A DNA stretch of 64,000 nucleotides, from contig PTEU01000002.1 in NCBI GenBank assembly GCA_004359425.1, forward strand, positions 216,624-280,623, read 5' to 3'. This document shows, piece after piece, positions 44,865 through 52,644 of this stretch. Position 1 is the stretch's first letter; each line of letters begins with the position of its first letter. The notes under the pieces were generated by a model. That model searched no databases, was not told the origin of the DNA, and saw nothing but the letters and a program-made list of their open reading frames with translations. The stretch is from Ideonella sp. MAG2 (GTDB lineage: Bacteria; Pseudomonadota; Gammaproteobacteria; Burkholderiales; Burkholderiaceae_C). A program made the translations under genes and the position numbers.

Positions 44865-45008
44865 GCGAAGGATGTTAGGCAGACCACCGATTTCGAATCG
44901 ATGGAGCAAGGCCGCTTTCGCCCCAGATATCGCTTACACCTTGGTCACTGTTCTGCTAGGAACCCATAGGACGTGACATTTGTCGCCCAAGGCCTGCCGA
45001 CTCGGTCG

Positions 45009-45034
45009 AAAAAAAGCCCGGCACAAGGCCGGGC
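45009..45034 (-). terminator. Strong rho-independent terminator of mscS
   Basis: The perfect 7-bp stem GCCCGGC / GCCGGGC closes around a 5-nt loop. On the minus strand it is followed by seven Ts (the A-run at 45009-45015). It lies 32 nt after the mscS stop. Confidence 0.9.
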
Positions 45035-45065
45035 AGATGCATGGGCGGACGATTCCGCCAAAAGT

Positions 45066-45878
45066 TTAGAGTTGCTGAATCTTGTGAATTTGCGTCGGCG
45101 TAGGCGCAGGCCAGCCAGCTTCCTTGCACACGCGCACAATCGCTTCGTTGGTGTCGAAGTAGACCTGCCAGTAGTGCTGGTTGTTGGTATAGGGGCGCAC
45201 CGCAATCACTGGGCCGTTCAGGTTCATGTCCAGCAGGGCCACTTCCACGCCAGGGTCAGCCACCACATTGGGAATCTTGGACACGGCCTCACGCAGGCGG
45301 CTGATCGCCTCGATCGGGTCCACGCTGCCTGCCAACTGGGCAGTACGGTCGACCCGGCGCGCGGGCAGTACCGAGAAGTTCTGCATGGTGTCGCCAAAGA
45401 TCTTGCCGTTGCCCACCATGGTCAGCACATTGTCCGGGGTGACGATGGTGGTGGCGAACAAGCCCAACTCACGCACCGTGCCCACCACACCACCCACGCT
45501 GACAAAGTCACCCACCTTGAAGGGACGCAACACCAGCATGAACGCCCCGGCGGCAAAGTTGCCCAGCATGCCGCTCCAGGCGGCACCAATGGCCACACCG
45601 GCACCGGCCAGCAGCGCTGCAAACGAGGTGGTCTGGATGCCGAAGTAGCCCAGAATGCCCATGACCAGGGCGATGTTCAAGGCCACGGCCACGATGCTGC
45701 CCAGGTACTTGGTCAGCGTGGGGTCCACATTGTTGCGGCCCATGGCCGCCTGGATCAGGCCCACCACCCGGCCTATCAGCCAGCGGCCAATGATCCAAAA
45801 CGCCAACGATGCCAGCACTTTGATGGCCAGCTCGGTCACGGTGGTGCTCAGAAAATTCTGCAAAGATGCGGTATCCAT
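45066..45878 (-). CDS. mscS: Small-conductance mechanosensitive channel
   Basis: This 270-aa inner-membrane channel opens on hypo-osmotic stress. Three hydrophobic segments lie in residues 10-110. The pore helix has the Gly/Ala pattern FAALLAGAGVAIGAAWSGMLGNFAAG. The beta domain starts RPFKVGDFVSVGGVVGTV, followed by TIVTPDNVLTMVGNGKI and the C-terminal alpha/beta part. The ATG at 45878 gives the usual MscS length. It is a single gene ended by its own terminator. Confidence 0.92.
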   Translation of the reverse strand: MDTASLQNFLSTTVTELAIKVLASLAFWIIGRWLIGRVVGLIQAAMGRNNVDPTLTKYLGSIVAVALNIALVMGILGYFGIQTTSFAALLAGAGVAIGAAWSGMLGNFAAGAFMLVLRPFKVGDFVSVGGVVGTVRELGLFATTIVTPDNVLTMVGNGKIFGDTMQNFSVLPARRVDRTAQLAGSVDPIEAISRLREAVSKIPNVVADPGVEVALLDMNLNGPVIAVRPYTNNQHYWQVYFDTNEAIVRVCKEAGWPAPTPTQIHKIQQL

Positions 45879-46144
45879 GGATCGGACTCCTCCGGTCAAG
45901 GGGTTTAGAAAACGGCGCGAGTGTGCCCAGCGCCGGTGACAACTTGTCACCGCCTGAGTGAAGGGATTGAGGGTCTGCCCCTATAAATCACACCCGCGTG
46001 GCTGCGATGATGCACCACAACGACAGCCCCGTGACATGCAACTTGCCCCAGTGCTGTCAGCCCACCGCAATCCGGCAGGCGTAGGCTGTGCTTCGGCAAG
46101 GGCGTTCGGGCCCAGCACCAATTCCATCGACTTAGGAGACCGAC

Positions 46145-47332
46145 TTGAGCAATTCCCGAGACGTATTCGTCGTCGGTGCCGCGCGCACCGCCATTGGCAC
46201 CTTTGGGGGCACTTTGAAGGACAGCCCGCCCGCTGACCTGGCCACCTTGGTGGTCAAAACCGCCATTGCCCGCAGCGGCGCAGAGGCCGGGCGCATTGGC
46301 CACCTGGCCATGGGCACAGTCATCCCCACCGAGCCCCGCGATGCCTACCTCTCGCGCGTGGCGGCGGTGCAAGCCGGGCTGCCCAAAGAGACACCCGCCT
46401 TCAACGTCAACCGCCTGTGCGGCTCGGGCCTCCAGGCCATCATCTCGGCCTCGCAGGCCATCATGCTGGGCGACTGCGACATGGCCATCGGTGCGGGTGC
46501 CGAGTCCATGAGCCGTGGGGCATACATGATGCCCAATGCCCGTTGGGGCGCACGCATGGGCGACACCCAGATTCTGGACATGATGGTGGGGGCCTTGCAT
46601 GACCCCTTCCACAAGATCCACATGGGCATCACCGCTGAAAACGTGGCCGAGCAGTTCGGCATCAGCCGTGAGCAAATGGACGCATTGGCCGTAGAAAGCC
46701 AGCGCCGCGCCGCCGCCGCCATCGAGGCTGGCCGTTTCAAAGACCAGATCGTGGGCGTCGAGATCGCCAGCCGCAAAGGCACCGTGGTGTTTGACACCGA
46801 CGAGCATGTGAAGCCCGGCACAACGATGGAAGCGCTGGCCAAGATGCGTGCCGCCTTCAAAAAGGACGGCAGCGTCACCGCCGGTAATGCCTCGGGCCTG
46901 AACGACGGTGCCGCAGCCGTGGTGCTGGCCAGTGGCGACGCTGTCAAGAGCGGCAATCTGCGCCCCCTGGCCCGCTTGGTGACCTACGCCCACGCCGGTG
47001 TCGAGCCTACCATCATGGGCATTGGCCCGGTGCCCGCCACCCGCATCGCCCTGGAGCGCGCCGGCCTGAGCGTGAACGACCTGGATGTGATCGAGTCCAA
47101 CGAGGCCTTTGCCGCCCAGGCCTGCGCTGTCGTCAAAGAACTGGGGCTGGACCCGGCCAAGGTCAACCCCAATGGCTCCGGCATCTCGCTGGGCCACCCC
47201 GTCGGGGCCACCGGAGCCATCATCACCACCAAGGCGCTGTATGAGCTGCAACGCGTGGGTGGCCGCTATGCCTTGGTGACCATGTGCATTGGCGGCGGCC
47301 AAGGCATTGCCGCCATCTTCGAGCGCGTCTAA
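46145..47332 (+). CDS. bktB: Beta-ketothiolase BktB (acetyl-CoA C-acyltransferase)
   Basis: This 395-aa enzyme condenses or cleaves acyl-CoAs and feeds polyhydroxyalkanoate synthesis and acyl-CoA breakdown. Catalytic residues are in place: Cys in NRLCGSGLQA, His in GISLGHPVGATG and Cys in MCIGGGQG. The whole sequence is closest to BktB of Cupriavidus as I recall it (RTAIGTFGGxLKD start). Translation begins with TTG at 46145 after AGGAGA. No PHA genes are adjacent. Confidence 0.93.
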   Translation: MSNSRDVFVVGAARTAIGTFGGTLKDSPPADLATLVVKTAIARSGAEAGRIGHLAMGTVIPTEPRDAYLSRVAAVQAGLPKETPAFNVNRLCGSGLQAIISASQAIMLGDCDMAIGAGAESMSRGAYMMPNARWGARMGDTQILDMMVGALHDPFHKIHMGITAENVAEQFGISREQMDALAVESQRRAAAAIEAGRFKDQIVGVEIASRKGTVVFDTDEHVKPGTTMEALAKMRAAFKKDGSVTAGNASGLNDGAAAVVLASGDAVKSGNLRPLARLVTYAHAGVEPTIMGIGPVPATRIALERAGLSVNDLDVIESNEAFAAQACAVVKELGLDPAKVNPNGSGISLGHPVGATGAIITTKALYELQRVGGRYALVTMCIGGGQGIAAIFERV

Positions 47333-47343
47333 ACCTGCTCACA

Positions 47344-47370
47344 GGCGGGCCCCTGGGAAGGGTGCCCGCC
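47344..47370. terminator. Hairpin between bktB and the DUF1854 gene
   Basis: The arms GGCGGGC and GCCCGCC pair perfectly, with further CCC/GGG pairing inside the loop. It separates two converging genes. There is no T-run on either side, so it is a weak or Rho-assisted terminator. Confidence 0.5.
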
Positions 47371-47409
47371 GCAGCATCAGCGCCAGCGCCTTGCGCCAGC
47401 CTGTTCAGC

Positions 47410-47901
47410 TCACAAAAAGCGCTCCAGCAGACGCTTGGAGTGGCGGTCGAGCTGGGTGAGGTCCCGCACCTCAAACACAATGCCGTGCCCGCTGGTGATC
47501 AGCAAGCGCCCGCGCTCGGGCAAGCGGCGGATGTCCTCCTCCACCTTGAGCACCAAACTGGTGGGGCCGCGGTCGGTGTCCACCTCCCAGGTGCTGGGTG
47601 TGGAGAAGGTGGAGACGCTGCGAATGCGCTCGATCACCGGCATGAATTCGCGCGCGGCCAACTCCTCCAGCAAATGCTGGCGGCTGGCCTCGGGCAGGGC
47701 ATCTACCCGAGCGATAAAGGCCAGCTCCTTGCCTTCGGCACTGACCAGCGAGATGTGCTCGCGCGGCGCGCTGATGGGAAAGGCCCTCACCGGCATCACG
47801 CCTGCGTGGGTGTGGCCATCGGGCGTGGTGCAGACCAGGCGTCCATGCGGGTCGCGCGTGAGGCTCAGTCCGTCGGTCATGGGGGCAGTGGGTAAGCTCA
47901 T
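47410..47901 (-). CDS. Cyanophycin metabolism-associated DUF1854 protein
   Basis: This is a 163-aa cytosolic protein of the DUF1854 family. Conserved parts are GVMPVRAFPISAPREHISLV, GKELAFI, FMPVIERI and VEEDIRRLP, with the C-terminal HSKRLLERFL. Members are encoded next to cyanophycin synthetases and an ABC protein. The biochemical role is not known to me. It starts 12 nt after the ABC gene stops, so both form one transcript opposed to cphA'-cphA. Confidence 0.85.
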   Translation of the reverse strand: MSLPTAPMTDGLSLTRDPHGRLVCTTPDGHTHAGVMPVRAFPISAPREHISLVSAEGKELAFIARVDALPEASRQHLLEELAAREFMPVIERIRSVSTFSTPSTWEVDTDRGPTSLVLKVEEDIRRLPERGRLLITSGHGIVFEVRDLTQLDRHSKRLLERFL

Positions 47902-47912
47902 GGCAATCTGCG

Positions 47913-50252
47913 TTAAGCAGCCGAGTGGGCCGAAGGCTGGGGCAACTGCTGGGCCAGCAGCACGGCGTCATGGTCGGACTCACCGTCCTCCTCAGCCTCG
48001 GCCTTGCGGGCCTGGGCCTCATAGAGCCGCCAGTAGTGGCCTTGTCTCGCCATCAGCTCATCATGCGGCCCCACTTCCACCACCTCGCCCCGGTCCATCA
48101 CCACCAGCCGGTCGGCCTTGCGCAGGGTGGAGAGGCGGTGGGCAATGGCAATGGTGGTGCGGCCCTGCACCAGGTTGTCCAGCGCCTTTTGAATCTCTTT
48201 TTCGGTTTCGGTGTCGACGGCCGACGTGGCCTCGTCCAAGATCAGCAGGCGCGGGTCGATCAGCAAGGCCCGCGCAATACTGATGCGCTGGCGCTCACCG
48301 CCCGAGAGGCCTTGGCCGCGCTCGCCCACCAGCGAGTCATAGCCCTGCGGCAGGCGCAAGATGAAGTCGTGCGCATGGGCTGCGCGGGCGGCGGCCATCA
48401 CCTCTTCGCGCGTGGCACCGGGCTTGCCGTAGGCAATGTTCTCGGCAATGGTGCCAAAGAAGAGGAAGGGCTCTTGCAGCACCAGGCCAATGTGCTTGCG
48501 GTAATCGGCCACCTTGAAGCGGCGGATGTCGGTGCCGTCAATCAAGATGCGGCCGTCCGTCACGTCATAGAAGCGGCAAATCAAATTGACCAGCGTGCTC
48601 TTGCCCGAGCCGCTGTGGCCCACCAGGCCAATCATCTCGCCGGGGCGAATGTCCAAATTCAAGCCACGGATCACCGAGCGGTTGCCATAGCGAAACGCAA
48701 TGTTCTCCATGGTCACGCCGCCCAGCACCTGCGGGTCTTTCACCGGGTCGGTGGGCTCGGGCACATTGGAGACATGGTCGAGGATGTCAAAAATGCGCTT
48801 GGCCCCAGCCGCTGCCTTTTGGGTGACCGAGACAATGCGGCTCATGGAGTCGAGCCGGCCATAAAAGCGCCCGATGTAGGCGATGAAGGCGGTGAGCACG
48901 CCCACCGTGATGTCGCCCTTGCTGACCTGCCAAATGCCAAAGGCCCATACCACCAGCAAGCCGATGTCGGTGAGCAAAGACACCGTGGGCGTGAACAAGC
49001 TCCAGGTCTTGTTGAGTTTGTCGTTCACCGCCAAATTCTGCTTATTGGCCTCGCGGAAGCGCCCGGCCTCGCGGCCCTCTTGCGCAAAAGCCTTGACCAC
49101 CCGAATACCTGGGATGGTGTCGGCCAGCACATTGGTGACTTCGCCCCAGACGCGGTCGATCTTTTCGAAGCCGGTGCGCAGACGGTCGCGCACCAAATGG
49201 ATCATCCAGGCAATAAAGGGCAGCGGCAGCAAGGTCACCAGCGCCAGCCAGGGGTTGATGGAGAACAGGATCACCGAGGTCATGCCCAGCATCAGCACGT
49301 CGGTCGCAAAGTCCAGCGCATGCAAGGAGAGGAAGACCGAGATGCGGTCGGTCTCTGAGCCAATGCGGGCCATCAGGTCGCCCGTGCGCTTGGCCCCGAA
49401 GTAGTCCAAGGACAAATCCAGCAAATGCTCAAAGGCGGTGGTCCGCAAGTCCGCCGCAATGCGCTCAGACACCAGGGCTAAAAGCCAAGTGCGAGCCCAG
49501 CCCAAGCCCCAAGCCAACAACCCCGAGCCCAACAAGCCCGAGAGCAGCAGCATCACATAGCTGGCGTCGATCTTCTGCCCGTTTTGAAACGGAATCAACA
49601 CCTCGTCCATCAGCGGGATGGTCAGGTAGGGCGGCACCAGCGTGGCGGCCGTCGAGGCCAGGGTCAGTGCAAAGCCAACAATCAGTTGCCACTTGTAGGG
49701 TTTGGCAAAGCGGCCCAGGCGCAGCAGCACCCAGGTGGATGGGGCCTCGGTCAACTCGCGGCTGCACAGGGCGCAATCATCGCTGTCGTCGGGCAGGCGC
49801 GCTTGGCACGAAGGGCAGCGCGTCGGGTCTTCGCCTTGGGCCGCATGGCCGGTGCGCAAGGCCGCCACGGCCTGCTCAAAGCGCTTGACAAAGCGCAGGG
49901 CTTGCACGTTGAGGCCCAGGGTGAAGCGCCAACGCGCCAAACGCGCGCTGGCCGAATGCAGTGCCAAGGTCCCCACGCCCGCATGGTCATGGTGTTGCAG
50001 GCTGAGCTCGGGGCTGAGGGCATAGGCCGTCCAGTCGGTGTCGCTGGGCATGCGTGCCCACAGGCGCTGGGTGGTCAGCAGCAAATGGCCCGCACCAAAG
50101 TTCAAACCCTCATTCAAGTCAACCGGCAGATGAGCCAGCACGTTCTCCGCCGCATGGAGCGGCGGCATCGTGCTGCCCAGTGCCGCCTCGATGGCAGCGG
50201 AGGATCCCGCTGACATCAGGTTCAACGAGGGAGAGTGTGGGTGTTCATGCAT
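47913..50252 (-). CDS. Cyanophycin-associated ABC transporter (exporter-type half-transporter)
   Basis: This is a 779-aa fused membrane/ATPase protein. The N-terminal ~200 residues are unusual for an exporter. They hold a soluble part and then a zinc ribbon with two CxxC pairs (CPSC and CALC) around residues 147-163. Six hydrophobic helices follow. The C-terminal nucleotide-binding domain has Walker A GHSGSGKST (about residue 537), signature LSGGERQRISIARAL, Walker B LLILDEATSAVD and the H-loop IAHRLSTL. The substrate is unknown; arginine, aspartate or dipeptide handling would suit the neighbours. It is divergent from cphA' with 137 nt between. Confidence 0.88.
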   Translation of the reverse strand: MHEHPHSPSLNLMSAGSSAAIEAALGSTMPPLHAAENVLAHLPVDLNEGLNFGAGHLLLTTQRLWARMPSDTDWTAYALSPELSLQHHDHAGVGTLALHSASARLARWRFTLGLNVQALRFVKRFEQAVAALRTGHAAQGEDPTRCPSCQARLPDDSDDCALCSRELTEAPSTWVLLRLGRFAKPYKWQLIVGFALTLASTAATLVPPYLTIPLMDEVLIPFQNGQKIDASYVMLLLSGLLGSGLLAWGLGWARTWLLALVSERIAADLRTTAFEHLLDLSLDYFGAKRTGDLMARIGSETDRISVFLSLHALDFATDVLMLGMTSVILFSINPWLALVTLLPLPFIAWMIHLVRDRLRTGFEKIDRVWGEVTNVLADTIPGIRVVKAFAQEGREAGRFREANKQNLAVNDKLNKTWSLFTPTVSLLTDIGLLVVWAFGIWQVSKGDITVGVLTAFIAYIGRFYGRLDSMSRIVSVTQKAAAGAKRIFDILDHVSNVPEPTDPVKDPQVLGGVTMENIAFRYGNRSVIRGLNLDIRPGEMIGLVGHSGSGKSTLVNLICRFYDVTDGRILIDGTDIRRFKVADYRKHIGLVLQEPFLFFGTIAENIAYGKPGATREEVMAAARAAHAHDFILRLPQGYDSLVGERGQGLSGGERQRISIARALLIDPRLLILDEATSAVDTETEKEIQKALDNLVQGRTTIAIAHRLSTLRKADRLVVMDRGEVVEVGPHDELMARQGHYWRLYEAQARKAEAEEDGESDHDAVLLAQQLPQPSAHSAA

Positions 50253-50389
50253 GGTGGGAGGATTCTCGGTCAAAGCCGACCCTTCACAACGCCAACGCTC
50301 ACAGCGCGTTGACCCTTCCGCAAAAGCGCTCAATCCCGGCGCAAAATGCCTCCCACATCGGCCCATTCTCGTAATCCAATCTCTTGCCC

Positions 50390-52597
50390 ATGACCGCAGC
50401 CCCCTTCGACCTCCAATTGCAACGCATCACATATCTGCGCGGCCCCAATATCTGGACCTACCGCCCCGTGATGGAGGTCTGGCTGGATCTGGGAGCCTTG
50501 GAGCAAGCCCCCTCCAATGCCCTGCCCGGCTTCACCGACCGCCTGCTGGCCCTGCTGCCCGCCCTGGAGGAGCACCACTGCGGCGTGGGCGAGCGCGGCG
50601 GCTTCATCCAGCGCCTGCGTGAGGGCACCTGGGCCGGCCACATCCTGGAGCACTGCGTCATCGAGTTGCTGAACCTGGCGGGCATGCCCACCGGCTTTGG
50701 CCAGACCCGCTCCACCTCGCAGCCTGGCGTCTACCGCATGGTCTTCCGGGCCCGCAATGAGCAAGTCGGCCGCGCCGCCCTGATGCAAGGCCACGCCTTG
50801 CTGATGGCCGCCATCAACGATCAGCCCTTTGATGTCAAAGCCGCTGTCGATGTGGTGCGCGAAGCCATTGACGATTGCTACTTGGGCCCCTCCACCGCCT
50901 GCATCGTGGGGGCCGCCACCGACCGCCGCATCCCGCACATCCGCCTGAACGACGGCAATTTGGTGCAGTTGGGCTACGGTGCCGCCCAGCGCCGCATCTG
51001 GACAGCCGAGACCGACCTGACCGGCGCCATTGCTGAAAACATTGCGGGCGACAAAGACCTGACCAAAACCTTGCTCAAGGCCTGCGGCGTGCCCGTGCCC
51101 GAAGGCGTGGTGGTGGCCAGCCCCGAAGAAGCCTGGGACGCAGCCCAAGACATCGGCCTGCCCGTGGTGGTCAAACCCACCGACGCCAACCATGGCCGGG
51201 GCGTCACCCTCGACCTCTCCAAGCGTGAAGACATCGAAGCCGCCTTCAAGGTGGCCGATGCCGAAGGCTCCGAGGTCATCGTCGAGACCTTCATCCGCGG
51301 CAATGAGCACCGCATGTTGGTGGTGGGCGGCCAATTGGTGGCGGCAGCCCGGGGCGACGAGGCCTGGATCACGGCCGACGGCCACCAGACCGTGATGCAG
51401 TTGATCGACAGCCAGATCAACTCCGACCCGCGCCGCGGCACCACCGAAGACCACCCGCTGAACCGCCTGGACCCGCGAGAAGACCCCGTCATCATGCTGG
51501 ACCTGCAACGCCAAGGCTTTGGCCTGGACGAGGTGCCCCCAGTAGGCAAGCGCCTGCTGGTGCAGCGCAACGGCAATGTGGCCATTGACTGCACCGACGA
51601 CGTACACCCCGAGGTGGCCCACAGCGTCTGCCTGGCCGCCAAGGCCGTGGGCCTGGACATTGCCGGCATTGATTTGGTTTGCGAAGACATTCGCCGCCCC
51701 CTGCAAGCCCAAGGCGGCGCGATTGTGGAGGTCAACGCTGGCCCCGGCCTGCTCATGCACCTCAAACCCGCCGAAGGCCAGCCTCGGCCCGTGGGCCAGG
51801 CCATCGTCGAGCACCTCTTCCCCTCCGAGCAAGAAGGCGACGGCGACCGCCCCGGCCGCATCCCCATCGTCGGTGTGGCGGGTACCCAAAGCACCGCCAC
51901 CATTGCCCGGGCCGTCGCCTGGCTGGTGCAGTTGTCGGGCCGCCCCACCGCCCTGGCCTGCCAAGATGGGCTGTTCATTGGCAGCCGCCGCATCGAGCGC
52001 GCGGGCAAGCAGTTCTGGGACCAGAGCCACCGCCTGCTGATGAACCGCGACGCCCGCGCCGCCGTTTTTGAAAACCCCGCTCGCCTGATCTTGGACGACG
52101 GCCTGCCCTATGACCGCTGCCACGTTGGCGTGGTGACCGACTTTGACGGCTGGCAAGGCTTGGCCCACCACGATGTGCGTGAGGCCGACCACTTGCACAA
52201 AGTGCTGCGCACTCAAATCGACGTGGTGTTCAGCGACGGTGCCGGTGTGCTGAACGCCAACGACCCCCGTGTGGCCGCCTTGGCCGAGCTGTGCGATGGC
52301 GAAGTGCTGTTCTACGGCCACGAACTTGACGGCCAACTGCCGCAAGCCCTCGTCGACCACTTGGCCCAAGGGGGCCGCGCCGCCGTGCTGCGCCAAGGCA
52401 CGGTGCGCTTGCAGCAAGGTGCCAGCACCGTGGCCACGCTGGACATTGCGGGCCTGCTGGCGCGCCATGGGGCGCAGGGCGACACGGCCCTGACCCACGC
52501 CCTGCTGGCCGCCGTGGCCAGCGCCTGGGGCTTTGGCATCTCGCCCGAGCTGATTGCCGCCGGCATTGAAACCTTCCCCCTGCGCGCCCCTGCCTGA
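50390..52597 (+). CDS. CphA'-type cyanophycin synthetase homolog with degenerate Mur-ligase P-loop
   Basis: This 735-aa homolog of cyanophycin synthetase has the N-terminal domain (RITYLRGPNIWTYRPVMEV, then EHCVIELLNLAGM) and an ATP-grasp domain with VVVKPTDANHGRGVTLD and EVNAGPGLLMH. The Mur-ligase-like part is degraded. Where CphA has GTNGKTTT the sequence reads GTQSTATIA (about residue 497), losing the phosphate-binding Lys. The C-terminal part is also shorter. It probably keeps only one of the two ligase activities or acts as a partner of CphA, as proposed for cphA' pairs. It is followed by cphA after 47 nt in the same direction. Confidence 0.87.
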   Translation: MTAAPFDLQLQRITYLRGPNIWTYRPVMEVWLDLGALEQAPSNALPGFTDRLLALLPALEEHHCGVGERGGFIQRLREGTWAGHILEHCVIELLNLAGMPTGFGQTRSTSQPGVYRMVFRARNEQVGRAALMQGHALLMAAINDQPFDVKAAVDVVREAIDDCYLGPSTACIVGAATDRRIPHIRLNDGNLVQLGYGAAQRRIWTAETDLTGAIAENIAGDKDLTKTLLKACGVPVPEGVVVASPEEAWDAAQDIGLPVVVKPTDANHGRGVTLDLSKREDIEAAFKVADAEGSEVIVETFIRGNEHRMLVVGGQLVAAARGDEAWITADGHQTVMQLIDSQINSDPRRGTTEDHPLNRLDPREDPVIMLDLQRQGFGLDEVPPVGKRLLVQRNGNVAIDCTDDVHPEVAHSVCLAAKAVGLDIAGIDLVCEDIRRPLQAQGGAIVEVNAGPGLLMHLKPAEGQPRPVGQAIVEHLFPSEQEGDGDRPGRIPIVGVAGTQSTATIARAVAWLVQLSGRPTALACQDGLFIGSRRIERAGKQFWDQSHRLLMNRDARAAVFENPARLILDDGLPYDRCHVGVVTDFDGWQGLAHHDVREADHLHKVLRTQIDVVFSDGAGVLNANDPRVAALAELCDGEVLFYGHELDGQLPQALVDHLAQGGRAAVLRQGTVRLQQGASTVATLDIAGLLARHGAQGDTALTHALLAAVASAWGFGISPELIAAGIETFPLRAPA

Positions 52598-52644
52598 GCA
52601 CGCCCACCTTCAGCATTACCCCGCCCTGAGCAACGGACACCCTC

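Noticed and set aside
44880-44905. tRNA-like TTCGAATC segment
   Set aside because: There is no acceptor stem, anticodon arm or full cloverleaf around it, and it lies just upstream of the sigma factor start.
50330-52498. Long open frame (722 codons) opposite cphA'
   Set aside because: This is an antisense shadow of a clear cyanophycin synthetase homolog. Its composition is Gly/Ala/Val/His-rich with no recognisable domain.
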